This document shows positions 34,309 through 46,136 of a stretch of 64,000 nucleotides of DNA, one piece after another. The stretch covers positions 434,001 through 498,000 of the forward strand of contig NW_017264194.1 in NCBI RefSeq assembly GCF_001619985.1. Reading direction: 5' to 3'. Positions within the stretch are counted from its first letter, which is position 1. Each line of letters begins with the position of its first letter. A program made the translations under genes and the position numbers. Source of the DNA: Xylona heveae TC161. Its lineage: Eukaryota > Ascomycota > Xylonomycetes > Xylonales > Xylonaceae. Below the pieces are notes generated by a model, which was not told where the DNA came from, made no database searches, and worked only from the letters and a program-made list of their open reading frames with translations.

Positions 34309-36213
34309 TCAAGACCCTCGATGCTTGTGCAGCCGATGGCGTGGTTCCAAAAAGGTGGTGAATATCATAGCGTGGTCTTGAATTTGGAAACAGTCCTTGT
34401 AAACTTCCTCGACCTTGATGAAATTTTTCAAACAGCGTGTAATTGCTCCGGCCATCTGTTCTCGAGCGGTGTTCCCCCCAAGTTCCTGAGGAAGCCAAAT
34501 ACCGAACCCTGGCGTGGACTTTCCGGCCAATGGCAACGTGTCGATCTTCAATGACCGTACTCGGTGAGGTGAGAATGTTGCTTTGACGTTCAACTTGCCA
34601 AAGAATTTCATGAATCTGATTAAGTCGAACATCTCTTTGTATGGAAACAGTCGAGAGCCGCCGCGAACCATCATCACGGCAAGCCAGAGGGTTGGCGGGC
34701 TATGTCTCGCCGCAGCGGCGCATGAAACGTGAAAATATCTCTTGACGATGCTTTTGTATCTGTTCAAAAGACATGAGCACATTCCAGACAGTTCCAACAT
34801 CCTTTGAAGTCTTGTCGAAGTTGACAGGGAGTTGAAGACTCTCGTATCGTAGAAAGCCCTTTTCGCAAAGAATGATGAAGAGATCCAGTATCGCAGACTG
34901 TTCGTGGCACCTCAGATATGAAGTTTTGAGTGTCTCGGGATCTCTCAGGTCAGAACATTCCAAGCTTCCTAGAAAGGAACCGTCGGCATAGTTCAAAACA
35001 TATATGATCGCAAGCCGCTGCTGCGTCCCGGACCAATTCATGAGCGCGTGCTGAACGGCCGTGGAAGTCGTTCACAACATACTTTTCACGATAATTTTCT
35101 GATTCCGGTGTAGAGATAAATCCATAGTTGGAAATTCATTCCGGCGTCGACGATAAGTCCAGTCTCGATCGTAATTGACGTCGACGTAGTCCATCAATAT
35201 CAGCCTTTCAATTAGTGAAATAGCGTATGATTGCTCCGGAGACAAATAGGAGGCTGTGGGAGGTGTGGGCGCTGAAGTACCCCCCACACTTCGCAATATG
35301 GCTTCTGATATAAATTCGTCATGATTTTCCTCGGTCACCGGTGGAAGAACCTGTTGGGGTATTCCAGGTAGTTGCACTCTGGCCAGAGATTGCACAAAAG
35401 GTTGGCCGAACTGGAAATACCTGATCCTGTTGCTCCATGAATTAACGGTTCCCCACCAATGCGTGTCATCTGGTCCTGTGCCTGCAAACAGATTTTTGCC
35501 GCGTTGCTTCGTAGAGACAACAGCGCCCACTAAACACCCCGAGTAGCAGTGCCTGCCAACTGCATTCACCTGTACGTCTGCTCTAAAGAGTTGCAGTACC
35601 TCCGCGAAATCCTGTGTTGAAAAAACCCTAGTTCCCACCTCAAGGTCATGTTCATGTGTCCCTTGACACGCAAAAAACATATTCACGACATCATCTCTTT
35701 CGATGCACCGTGCTTTCTCCAACATCCATAAAAATACTCGGGCCAGTAATTCCTCTTTATCTACTTCCTCGAACCACTTGTCTTGACGTAGGGCCCATTG
35801 GTTTTTTGAGTAGGTGTACAGAGGCTTGTTGTCTGGTCCGGAACACCCAAAATAGGTATCTGTAATTGGAGGTTTACGTTGCTCCAAGACATCAAAGTGT
35901 TTGTCAAGTGGAAAGCAGGATAAAAATGTTCCCTGTATGTCGGGATGAAGATTCCGCAAGGCCATGGAAATTCCCATGAAATCGGAGAACAACTCAGCGT
36001 GTGCTGGGTTTTCTGCATCAGTTGCGCCGCAAACAACAAGATTATGCATTACTCGAAAAGGCCTCTTTTTTTCCTCGGTCGAGCTGATACAGGGTATAGA
36101 CTCCCCTTTCCCTTTCAAAGGCGTTAGCCTAAATGTACCGGGAGCAGGCTCAGAGAATACTAACCAGCAGAGCTCGAGGGTTCGGAGTCCACGAGATTCT
36201 TTCGATCTTCCAT
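34309..36213 (-). CDS. Caspase-fold-like protein of unknown function (3' structure unresolved)
   Basis: Exon 1 (36213-36165, starting MEDRKNLVDSEPSSS) joins to a long exon from 36111 through a GTTAGT intron with a CTAAC branch. The exon 2 product runs HNLVVCGATDAENPAHAELF, then DDVVNMFFACQGTH (about residue 157-170) and VNAVGRHCYSG (about residue 199-209). The spacing and the C-x-S-G motif resemble the His-Gly and Cys sites of caspase-like peptidases, but Gln stands where His is expected. The long exon ends near 35081 at a GTATGT donor. Two further coding-looking segments, about 34975-34720 and 34735-34309, follow in other frames. My best guess for the first join is the acceptor before 34972, but the second join is not convincing. 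The gene may have poorly matched introns or be decaying. Confidence 0.55.
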
Positions 36214-37194
36214 TGTCTTAGACTCCAGGGTTTGCAAGGGGTCGAAAACACCGTGTAGTATTCTTCAACGAGAAAAAGTTGAATTTAATGTTTGATGCTG
36301 ATGGAGGAATCGGCCTCTAATTTATACGTGTGTGATGCCGTTTGGAGTGACTAGGCCCAGATAATATTTCGATTTTACCGTGGTGAATTGCTCACAGAAC
36401 TAGAACCGCTTCTGCTGAACTTGGATCCATAATCCGCATGATTTTTGCCTAGTTCTATTTCAACGAGTGAATTGCCATTAGTAGAATTTTGAAGCCAACT
36501 CATTAACACCTGGCACTTATTGTGAAGTTAGCCAACCGATAGCAATTAGAAGAGTTACCATTGATTGGCTCAAGGTCGTGTGAATTTGTCCTAGACTATC
36601 TTCACTGAGAGTCAAACCAGACTTCTTCCAGAGTTCATTGCTATCAAGGTAGTGAAGCTGCTTCGCTTATTTCGACTGTTTGCCGTCAACAGTTTTGACA
36701 CAATCTGTCCTTTTCGTCTGCCCGTGGTACGCATTGAAAATGCTAGGCCCAAAGACATTAGAACAACGGAACCGTCTACTTCATAGAGATGGATCAAGTG
36801 TTACAAAAAGCAAGGCTAATAAAAAGACACGAGATGAAACCAGATATATTGTTTGCAAACGAGGTAAAGAAGACCCTAACAAAAAAGAGATAAATTTCGG
36901 AACTGTCACATCGCTGCTCAGATATAATTAAAAGACAACAAGAGCATCGCAACAAGCTTTAAATAACAGAGACGCGGTAAGAAGTAAAGATCCCCGAAAA
37001 TAAATTTGCTCGATGAAAGAGATCAATTCGACCTCGGTTTCGGTTCAACACGAGGAGAATGTATTCCTGGCTAAATGGTCAGTGAGCGCGTCGTTTCCAT
37101 CGTTATGCCCATCATAAGACGGTGATATGCAATGGTATGACTAGCAAGAAGTCTTGACTGGAAAACTCGTTTATGCAAGATCCTTTTTCAGGCG
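36214..37194. other. Intergenic region upstream of the caspase-like gene
   Basis: About 1 kb of AT-rich sequence with no convincing frame. It should contain the promoter of the minus-strand caspase-like gene. Confidence 0.45.
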
Positions 37195-37682
37195 ATGATC
37201 CTGGGCTTGATGGATGGTTTGCTTGAAGGTGGAGAACGAATCGAGCTTCAGGCCACACTTGCGACGACAAAACCACGGGACGAGCTTCGCACGATGCCGA
37301 GGTTTTCAACGGCTTTCAGAAGCTGCTTGGTAGACCTTCGGACGGAGCATCGTCGGCTCCGACGCATTTTGTACGCCGCGAAGTGGGTGAGGGGGCAGAT
37401 TGAGAAAGAGATGAAGCGAATCAAGGTAATTACGAGGGCCAAGACAGTACCTCCGTACAAACACTTTGCTACAATGATATTGGAACTTACGTGGGTCGAA
37501 AGACCGCTTTTTTTTCCTCTCTCTCTTTTACCTAGGCAGAAGTTTTTCCGCCACAATCTTGTCAGGCAATGTGGGAACCGCCAAGAAATGCCCACGTCAG
37601 TACTGGTACCGCATCGCCTAGTACATTACGGAGTACAGAATTGTGCCGAGCGAAGAGTGCGCTCCGCAGAATGTTTTCATGA
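37195..37682 (+). CDS. Candidate small two-exon protein, 125 residues
   Basis: Exon 37195-37425 (77 codons) ends at AAG|GTAATT. A strong polypyrimidine tract with CCTAG lies at 37510-37535, and exon 37536-37682 continues in frame to a stop. The product has a charged, probably helical middle (VDLRTEHRRLRRILYAAKWV then RGQIEKEMKRIK) and a Ser/Thr/Arg-rich end. Without splicing the frame reads on for 204 codons. An ATG at 37135-37137 followed directly by GTATGA, with acceptor at 37192, could give an alternative one-codon first exon, as in rpl8. No family is recognised. Against it, one TACGGAGTA copy, otherwise noncoding in this window, falls inside exon 2. Confidence 0.3.
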
Positions 37683-39542
37683 GCGGAACCATCTGTCCCC
37701 CGACAGTCATACGGCCGAGAGCAACCGGAGGTCTGTAGATTTTCTGGGCCGGGGAAATTCAATTCCCTTCAACTGTATTCTTAGTGTACAAAGGGAGCTA
37801 ACCAAGTAGCGGCTTCGGGAACGATTTCTTCCGAGTGCCTCTATCGGTATTGCCGGCTTGATATTCTATGACTAACGAAACAGACAGGATTCACAGCAGT
37901 ACCCTCGTTATGCGAGATCATCATCATTATGATTGTATGATGAAGACCAGCCACGTGAGGTCTGGACTCAACTGAAGCAGGTCGAACAGAGGGTCACCCT
38001 GTAAATATCGATCATCTCGTTTCCAAGGGTAAGACGGTCTCAAACTAACTCTCTCACAGCACAATAAGTACCTAAGAAAGAAAGTGATATTGATCTTCCC
38101 CGAGGATGAGATTTATGACTCTTTTGCAGTGCCTATGTGCTGCACAGTAATATAAGATCTTGGGACAGCACATGGACGAAGCTAGAAGAAGAAAAAATTA
38201 CCTTTAGAAAGGTTGTTACTGGATCTCTTAGCCTAGAGTACAGTTTGCGAGGTCCAAGTTCCTGCTGGATGACACATGGCGTGACGCTAGAGCGCGTATC
38301 GCTACCCGCACCACGGGGAGGAGAAATGGTCCATCGCAAAATGCCTCTCTTTCTGGTTTACCCCGGCAGGGCGGTGTGTTCACCGCGCTAAGAGGAACCA
38401 AACGTCTAGTGGATAGGGCAATGCTGATCAACGTGTAGTTTTGCACCGCCGAAATAATGGGGCCTTTCTTTACAATCATACCTAATGGTAAAAGGATGAG
38501 GCTGTACTGTATTTGTATCGGAGTACTTTGACAATCCTGTCAGATCTACATGGTGTCTAACGCCGCGTTGTCTTTTGGCTTCGTTGAGCAGATTCAAATG
38601 CAGTCGTCGCGATTGTTCACAGGCGGGCTCATCAGGAGTAAGTTTACGGGCTGGTGCAAACCCTGACCATCCCTTCCATGGACTGGTTGTCTCGTAGTCA
38701 GCGGCGTGTCGTCGGCATGTCAGCATCCGGATCCTGGATGGATGCCTAAGGTACTTTTACTTAGGGCAGCGTAGAGGTAAAAGTAACCAACTAATCATCC
38801 CAAAGCCTCGCACGCCCTGCAACACCCCTCACTCCTCGCTCCCTTGGCTCGCCGAGCCTCACAGGACACCCACACCCATACCCGCGTAACTCACATCCAT
38901 CTTCTAAAAAACCCCCCGGCTTCGCGCAATCCATACCTTATTATTCACACCATGTGAAAAACCCTGTCGGAGGCGGTCAAGTTCTTACCCGCCCCTCCTT
39001 GACCTCATGCCCCATCCTTCGAGCTTCTAGTGGCCATCTGTTGCAGGGTAGACCTCTCGTCCCAAAACCCAGCTGCCTTCAAGCTCCGTCCGATCTTGTG
39101 CACGGCGTGCTCGTTTCAGCATCATGCCCCGAGCAATGCCTCGGACCGTAAGAGCGGATACTCCGTCATCTGTCTGACAAGATTTTCTCACTTCTGGCGC
39201 GCATAATTTTGTCCTCCATCCTCATCACCTTACTCTCCTCTCTTCATTAGGATGACCAGGCTCAGTCCCGGCTCTAGGAACCTTGAACGTCCACGGTCCC
39301 CAGATGAACCCATAATTTCCCCTCTTGCGCAAAGAGAAGAATCGTGTTGTAGTTTATCCTATCGTTCCACTTTTGTGGCAGTGTCTCGTTGCTTCTCGTC
39401 GGCATTGAGGCAGTTTCCTGCTCACAGAGTTCTGGTCCCGTTCTGCACAATCCGAAAACAACGAGGCCTGCATGTGGAGTCCCTCACTTCACGTTTACTA
39501 TCTGTTTATTATTCTTTCCTGCGCCTGTCCATCCTCGTTATA
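37683..39542. other. Intergenic region upstream of the Ser/Pro-rich gene
   Basis: About 1.9 kb with short frames only. It has a near-copy of the nonamer (CGGAGTA near 38519), TAAGGTACTTTTACTTAGG near 38749, and C/T-rich sequence from 38800 to 39250 that is probably the promoter and leader of the next gene. The frame of the next gene is also open from an ATG at 39252. Confidence 0.5.
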
Positions 39543-41537
39543 ATGTTCTTGACTCTGGGCATGACGGCCGATGCTGCCGCTGCTCACCGCCATGAATTTT
39601 CTTCGCCTCTTGACCCCTCCTCCCCGTCCTCACCCCCCAGTGCTTTTCGATCCTCACCCTCTCAGCCAGCTGCATTGCGGCCACCCTTACCTAAACTTTC
39701 TCCTTCTCCTTCACCGGCTCCAATTTCATCTCTGAGATCTTCACCGGTGCCGCATCCCATCCGACGAGGGGCCTCTCCGGTCTGTGTCAGTGCGGCGGAC
39801 GCGTCTCCGGCCATGACGCCAGAAAGCGAGACCGACATTCGCAGCGTCGACAGCGTATCCGTGACAGACTCGGTGAATAGTCTGCATACCTTGAGCGGCA
39901 AGAAGAAAAAGTCTTCGCCAAAACCCAAGACCTCCTTTCATCTCGCCCATCCGCCTCCTCCAGTCAAGCATAAACAACGTCTCCATATTCGACCGAGAGT
40001 ATTGTTGCAACTTCAGCGCATCTCTGCAACATCTCGACCCGTACCTTTCTACGATGTGCTTCCTTCCACGGTCTTTGCCCCGCGCTTGGCTCGCAATTTC
40101 CCTCGCGTATTCAAGGGCAAAGACGGTTTAGGCGCCAACGACATTGTCATCGTGGGCAGCGAAGAGTACGACAATGACCCGGTGCACAGCAAGGATGAGC
40201 ATTTGGATGCCGCTGCTTGGGAGGATCGAAGAGTCGTTGCTGCAATCTGCCAGTTGCACGGTGAAGGTGCCAGAGGGAAAGCAGAAGTCTGTTTGAATCA
40301 CGGGCCGCGATGGGAGGCGATTCCTTTGGCCAACGGGAGCTACGAGTTCATCTCCGTCGACGACCACGGCCTCAGAACGGTAGCACGATGGGTGCCGCGC
40401 AGCCAGTCAATTAGTCGGCGAAATACTTTCCAGTCCTCACCATCGCCCGTTGCTCCGGATCAGGGGAAAAGATTTATTTTTAGTATCCTTAATCCCCACA
40501 CTCGCCGACATCCAGTCATTGCTTCGATGACCAGCAATTCTATTGACATAATGGACCAATACTCGACTCCGAATTCCTCGACCGTCGCCTCTCCTGTATC
40601 GCCCATCCGTCCTGCCTCAGTCCTCTCAAACGAATCCTCCTTTTTTGACATTCCCTTGGCTCAGGAGCGCCCGTCCTTCAAAACGGATGAATCGCTGCGA
40701 GCTTTGATCCTGGTTACAGGCATCTGGGTCGCTTTCCGAGAAAACTGGTCACAAAGCTTCAAATATGAAGATCGCCCTCTTTGTACTTCCGCCACATCCC
40801 CCTCCCAGCCTCCGCAGCCTCAGCCGCGCAATCGTCCCATGTCTGTGGCTGCCCCTGGTGACTGGAAGCGCGAAGGCATCCCACCGGCCGCATCGGTTCA
40901 TCGCAGCGGCTCTCATCATGGCCTTACCGGCAAACTCTTCCGACATGGCCCGCCGCTTCTGCGCCACGGCTCAACCGCATCGATGCAAAGCATCTGTCAT
41001 GAATTGAAACACGACGCCCCTCGCTCCTGTTCTTCCCAGACGCGCCGCACAAACTCAACTGGAGAAGCATTCATGGAACGCGCGTCGAACCGCAGCCAAT
41101 CTCTCACCCAGAGCTCGACACGCAAAATTCCAAGAGCTAGCATCTCGCGGCAAGGCAGCGAAGGTCTCTTTCCAACTAGGGCTGAGACAGCTGATTCCTT
41201 TGACTCAAATGGCAACCAGACACGTTCTGGACGACCTGGAATTGGTAGTCAACGCTCATCCAAATCTCTCCCTCGCGTGCAGACCACTGGTTATGTTTCC
41301 TTTGACGATTCTAAGGATCGTGGTACGGATTCTGCCAAAGCTCATGGAAGCGATAATTCCGCGAGCGGCAACTTCTCTGGCAGTATGGACAGCAGTGGAT
41401 TGAGGAGCATGTATACATCTTCTACAATGTCAAATTCCGTGCCAGATGCAAAGGAAGTCACAAAGGACGAAAAGCGCAGATGGTCAAGGTTCAAAGGCTT
41501 CGTCAGCCTTGTTCGGCGTGGCAGCCATCACGAATAG
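39543..41537 (+). CDS. Ser/Pro-rich conserved-looking protein of unknown function
   Basis: An intronless frame. From the ATG at 39543 (MFLTLGMTADAAAAHRHEFS) it encodes 664 residues; an in-frame ATG at 39252 would add 97 residues whose composition differs and which I take as leader. The N-terminal third is Ser/Pro-rich and disordered with a Lys cluster (SGKKKKSSPKPK). The middle looks folded: RPRVLLQLQRISATSRPVPF, DVLPSTVFAPRLARNFPRVF, a block with VCLNHGPRWEAIPLANGSYE, and later ALILVTGIWVAFRENWSQSF. The C-terminal part is again Ser-rich and ends RWSRFKGFVSLVRRGSHHE, a basic amphipathic tail that might touch membranes. I do not recognise a named family or function. Confidence 0.8.
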   Translation: MFLTLGMTADAAAAHRHEFSSPLDPSSPSSPPSAFRSSPSQPAALRPPLPKLSPSPSPAPISSLRSSPVPHPIRRGASPVCVSAADASPAMTPESETDIRSVDSVSVTDSVNSLHTLSGKKKKSSPKPKTSFHLAHPPPPVKHKQRLHIRPRVLLQLQRISATSRPVPFYDVLPSTVFAPRLARNFPRVFKGKDGLGANDIVIVGSEEYDNDPVHSKDEHLDAAAWEDRRVVAAICQLHGEGARGKAEVCLNHGPRWEAIPLANGSYEFISVDDHGLRTVARWVPRSQSISRRNTFQSSPSPVAPDQGKRFIFSILNPHTRRHPVIASMTSNSIDIMDQYSTPNSSTVASPVSPIRPASVLSNESSFFDIPLAQERPSFKTDESLRALILVTGIWVAFRENWSQSFKYEDRPLCTSATSPSQPPQPQPRNRPMSVAAPGDWKREGIPPAASVHRSGSHHGLTGKLFRHGPPLLRHGSTASMQSICHELKHDAPRSCSSQTRRTNSTGEAFMERASNRSQSLTQSSTRKIPRASISRQGSEGLFPTRAETADSFDSNGNQTRSGRPGIGSQRSSKSLPRVQTTGYVSFDDSKDRGTDSAKAHGSDNSASGNFSGSMDSSGLRSMYTSSTMSNSVPDAKEVTKDEKRRWSRFKGFVSLVRRGSHHE

Positions 41538-42559
41538 GAATGACGAAACGGAAATGGCGAACATTTGAGTTTAATTATTTTTATTATTTTTGCATTCCCC
41601 CGATTGCGCTAGCATTACCAAGCTTGAGATTTTTCCAACAATTATAGGGCAAGCCTGCATCACAACTCCCTGCTCATTCGTACTGGTCCATCAAATCTGG
41701 TCGTCTTTGATGAGCCTACTTTTAACAAATCTTCTTAGAAATCAAAGAATATGAATTCGTAAACCTAAATTGGAGCTAGAACCTCTGGACAAATTTTGCT
41801 TCATTATGTACATTTGCGGGTTTTTTTTACCCCGCCCGATGATAAGCTTTTGTGATTGTATTTCTTGATTAGGTTAGTTCTTGAAGGGAGAGTTTGACGA
41901 GGCGAAGAGGGAACATAGTACTTTCAGGCGATGACGGTGTGGGTGTAAGGTTTCATCCTCACACGGTCTGTGTATTTCATGCGGTTACTTGAAGAGACCA
42001 AAGAGTACGTATCTGAACCTTATCAAGGACACCCTGCAGAAAATCGTGATGGTGTTGCCTCATAATTATTTGATTAAGGCCTAGCAGTAGGAAGCAATTT
42101 TATGTGTACATACGTTCCGAAGGGTTATATAAGTTTGCAGGTTGTAAAACCATATCTGAATTAGCTTGCACCAATTCTGCCTTCATCAGCGCAGCATGTT
42201 ATTCGATATTCACAAAGCTACCTAAGGTACCCAAGCTAAGGTACTGAAGGAGAGGCTACCTGAGGTATCTAAGGTTGTACAGGATCTTTCGGGGCCTGTG
42301 AGTTTGTGACTCTGTGGCCTCACACGGCCTCTAGTACCCCTTGTACCCCACACCATACCTCACCGCCCTCGCGTAAGGCAACTTTAGCGTGTCGTAATGC
42401 ATGCTCTTCCGCCAATGATTAACTTCATCTACAGCTATCATTTGATTGGAGCTTTCTCCTTTTCCGGCAAGCTCTGATCTGACAAAATATCCTCAATTAA
42501 TGGAATAACCACATAAGGCGAAATTGATTCGAGATGAAAGACTCACATAAAGTTACGAC
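41538..42559. other. Intergenic region, tfc4 promoter
   Basis: About 1 kb between two plus-strand genes. The first 350 bases are AT-rich 3' UTR-like sequence. Near 42219-42275 lie several TACCTAAGGTA-like palindromes. Confidence 0.55.
42219..42275. repeat. Clustered TACCTAAGGTA-like palindromes
   Basis: A perfect 11-base palindrome-like unit TACCTAAGGTA at 42219-42229 is followed by CTAAGGTAC, CTACCTGAGGTA and CTAAGG within 50 bases, about 290 bases upstream of the tfc4 start. Function unknown. Confidence 0.6.
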
Positions 42560-45500
42560 ATGACGGAGCGCTTCGAAGAAAGCACTTCATACCCGGAGGT
42601 GGACTATGTTCCACGATTCCCGTGGGTGGGCTCCAACAAGCCTGGTCACGAGCCATCGAGTAGTCATGATGTTACGATGCAAGATGCAGACCCGTTCACT
42701 GAAGATATTTCCAGACAAGATGGGGGTTTCAATGGGTCTGGATTCAATGAAGGCCCCAGTTCGATAGGCCAAAGTCTTTCTCAGGTTACAAATCTCGGCG
42801 CGGATTTTATGCTCGATCCGTCGCTTCTTGGAGATGCTGCTGATGACGATGATGAAGCCAATGATTCTGATATGGACGACTTGGGGGACGAAGATCTGTA
42901 AGGCAATATGTGTATATTTTGAGACATCTGAATTAACTAATATTTCCGATCAGTCTAGCCGGGGGATCTGATGGCGAACTCAGTGGGTTCTCGAATGATG
43001 AAGATGGCGCTCGGCCTGCCCGCAGACAGCGCCAACGGGGCCGTGGCAAGCAAGCAGCGCGTGGTCGCAAAGGCAAAAGAGGTCCACAGAAGCCAGTAGA
43101 GCCCAGCCAAGAGTTCAAGTTGATGCAATCGAAGGCTACCAGTGCTTTCATCGACAATGATTTCGAGAGGGCCAAAGAGTATGCTTTGCGTGCCATTCAT
43201 ATCAATGACGAAATGTTTGCTCCATACTCACTGCTGTCTGAAATCCACTTGGCGCAAGGTGAAAAGCAAGCTAGCTTGACTGTCCTGATGACGGGTGCCT
43301 ACACCAAGCCCAAGGACGTGGCTCTCTGGTGGAAAATTGTGCGAATGACATTGGAGCGCTGTGGAGACGACCGAGTTTTGTATCGGGAGCAGCTTCTCGA
43401 ATGCTATGGAGCAATTCTGAGGGTCGATAAAGACGATGTCGAAGCAAGATATGGACGAGCCGAGATCAACAGAGAATTAGGGAACAGAGGCCGAGCTGCC
43501 CACGACTATGAGCGAATTTTAAAAATCTCCCCTCATGATATGAATGCATTACGTATGCTGGCCGAGGTTTACATTGACATGGGGCATCCTGATAGAGCAC
43601 TGACGCACTACCGCGAGAGCCTCGCATACTATCGGTCATTCGACGTACAAGTAGAAGAAGGTTTCTCTTGGTCGGATGCGAATATCTATGTTGAACTCTT
43701 TGGGTATCTCGAAAAATATACAGAAGGCATCTCCGAGCTCAAGTCTGTCTGCCGATGGCTCTTGGGGCGAGAGTCAGAGACCTACTGGGACAGTGTGCAG
43801 GATGACGACCGAGAATGGGACAGAGATGATGCTCCCCGAAGGCTGGAGATTGAAGATTTTGAGCCACGGCTATATGAGCTCGATACATATGGATCTGGCC
43901 TTCCACTTGAGCTTCGGATCAAAATGGGAGTCTATCGACTTCGTTTGGGCGAACGCTTTGTCAAGGAAGCTTTGGTAGGTGAAATGGACCGAGGTGGGGG
44001 AATATAGAAGTTGACAATATTTGTCTTTGATAGGAACACTTTTCGTGGCTGGAGCCAGAGGGGCCCAACCGCGACGATATGGTGGCGGATTACCCGGATC
44101 TGTACAAGGACGTTGCAGATGCGCTCTACGCAGAAGAGAAATATGTAGAAGCTCTACGATTTTATGAACTTTTGCAGCAAGTCGATGGTTATGGTGATAC
44201 GCCATACTGGATGGCACTGGGGCATTGTTACCGGGTTGCCGGACTCAACTCGGAGGCAGAACAGTGTTATCAGGTAGTTGTTGAGGATGAACCTGAAAAC
44301 ATCGATGCACGAGTTCAGCTAGCGAAGATGTTTGAAGAGCTTGGCATGTCTGAGCAAGCAATGATTTATGTCAACCAAGTCATCACGCTGGGACGAAAAG
44401 ATATGGAGCGGCGCAAGGACCACGGGCTCGATCAAGGACAACCTCTGTACACTATGGGGTCTCTCATTTCCAAATTTCCAACACAGCGCCCTGCCACCCC
44501 CGCGAAGAAGTCTACCCCAAGCACAAGTGCTGCACAACGCCAGGAGCGAGAAAAGGTACGCGAGGCGAACGTTAAACATTGGTTCCATATTCTGCAATCG
44601 CATGAGGTGGCCATGCGCGAAGGTGACGAGGACGCATTGCGTGAGTGGATGATTGCAGCAAACCGTCTGGTGCAAGACTTTCGATCGTGCAAGGTCTTCT
44701 ATCCGTGGGACAAATATGTCAAATTTTTCGGATATTCTGTTGATGCACGGAAGAAGGCGCTGCGGCCAAGAACCAATGAAGCAATGGAAGAGGTTGAGGC
44801 TATGGCAGGCAGGTTACAAGCTTCCTTGGGTAAGGGCGGAGGAGAGATTTCTTAAACGTCTTCTTATATACAATGCTAACAATGGTGCAGAAAAAGAAGG
44901 TAAGGGCGACGATGCCGTTCTGGCATCCGTCCCCCAAGATTACCGCGGTATTGATTTCGATCGATGGCTGGATATCTTCCTCGAGTACGCATTAAATCTT
45001 GCCAAAGAGGGCGATGCTGAGAAGGCATATGAGGTGGTGACTGCAGCGGCCGATGCAAATGTGTTTTATCATTCGGCTCAATCCAAGATGCTTATCCACG
45101 TAGCTTGGTTCTGTACGTTTTGCATTTACCCCAAACCCCATGGAAGTGCATTGCTTCGACGTGTTTTGAGACTGATCTTGCATATATTAGCTTGTGCCTT
45201 GATTGGCCATGATGAAGAAACAATCTGCAGCGTTTCCCGCTGGTTTATGCGAGAATACCAATTCACTACAGACGCCTACCGATTATATGCTGCTCTCAAC
45301 CGCATGTGTCATGGCTCTATTTCTTGGTACAACTCCGGCCCGTCACAGAAATTCGTGTTGCGGCAGATTAAAGCCATGGACTACTCGCTTATTGGAGAAG
45401 AGTCGCGCCGATCGTGGTTTCAGGAGAAGGCGTCATACACCACAAGAGATCAAGAAGGCAACCCAGTCATGGCGAAAGAGATGGATGTGGCTCTCCTAAT

Positions 45501-46037
45501 GCTTTACGGGCACATGCTCTTGGTCGGAACCAGCTACTCAACTTCCCTAAGTAAGCCTGGACTTTCATAATGTGGATTTCGTTCTGATGCTAATGTAATA
45601 AAACAGATTATTTCTATCGGGCCTATGCTCTGGACCCGAAAAATCCGCTCATCAATCTATCCATGGCGTTAGGCTACATACATTATGGCCTTAAACGACA
45701 GTCGGAAAATCGTCAATATCTCATTATGCAAGGCCTTTCATTTCTCTTCGCGTATCATGACATCCGCATGGCTTCGTCACATCCCTCCGAGCGCCAAGAG
45801 GCAGAGTTCAACGTTGGCAATGCTTTTCATCTCCTCGGTCTTAACCATATTGCCATTCCTTACTATGAGCGCTGTTTAACCATAGGAGAGGAAATGGTAG
45901 CTGCTGGCGTGCAAATTGATGAGCATCATCAGGAAAACTTCTCTCGTGAGGCTGCCTTTTCGTTGCAAGGCATCTATGCCTCGGCCGGTGAATTGAGAAT
46001 GGCTGCAGCGGTAACAGAAAAATATCTCATTCTGTAA
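42560..46037 (+). CDS. tfc4: TFIIIC subunit tau131 / Tfc4 (TPR protein)
   Basis: Six exons, 42560-42897, 42954-43974, 44034-44829, 44891-45112, 45191-45550 and 45607-46037, give 1,055 residues. The N-terminal ~110 residues are acidic and end DDLGDEDL; a basic patch (ARRQRQRGRGKQAARGRKGK) follows. TPR helices then begin (QSKATSAFIDNDFERAKEYA, YDYERILKISP-type units, LAEVYIDMGHPDRALTHYRE), with a second TPR array from EHFSWLEPEG across intron 2 and a third in the C-terminal exons (NYFYRAYALDPKNPLINLSM). Length and order match Tfc4/Sfc4. In TFIIIC it bridges tau-A to TFIIIB at tRNA and 5S genes in the nucleus. It runs convergent with the F-box gene; the stop codons are only 100 bases apart. Confidence 0.94.
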
Positions 46038-46136
46038 TTGCTCAAGTTCGGCGACATTTCAAACGTTCAAGCTGAAGCAATCGGATCATCCCGACAAGGT
46101 TATTTTACCCATGTCATTTTCGGGGTTTTCGTCGGC

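Noticed and set aside
37248-37595. 115-codon minus-strand frame with a hydrophobic segment
   Set aside because: Antisense to the candidate two-exon gene and crossing its strong acceptor tract; no family recognised.
39252-39542. 97-codon N-terminal extension of the Ser/Pro-rich gene
   Set aside because: Composition unlike the rest of the protein and C/T-rich leader-like DNA; the ATG at 39543 looks the better start.
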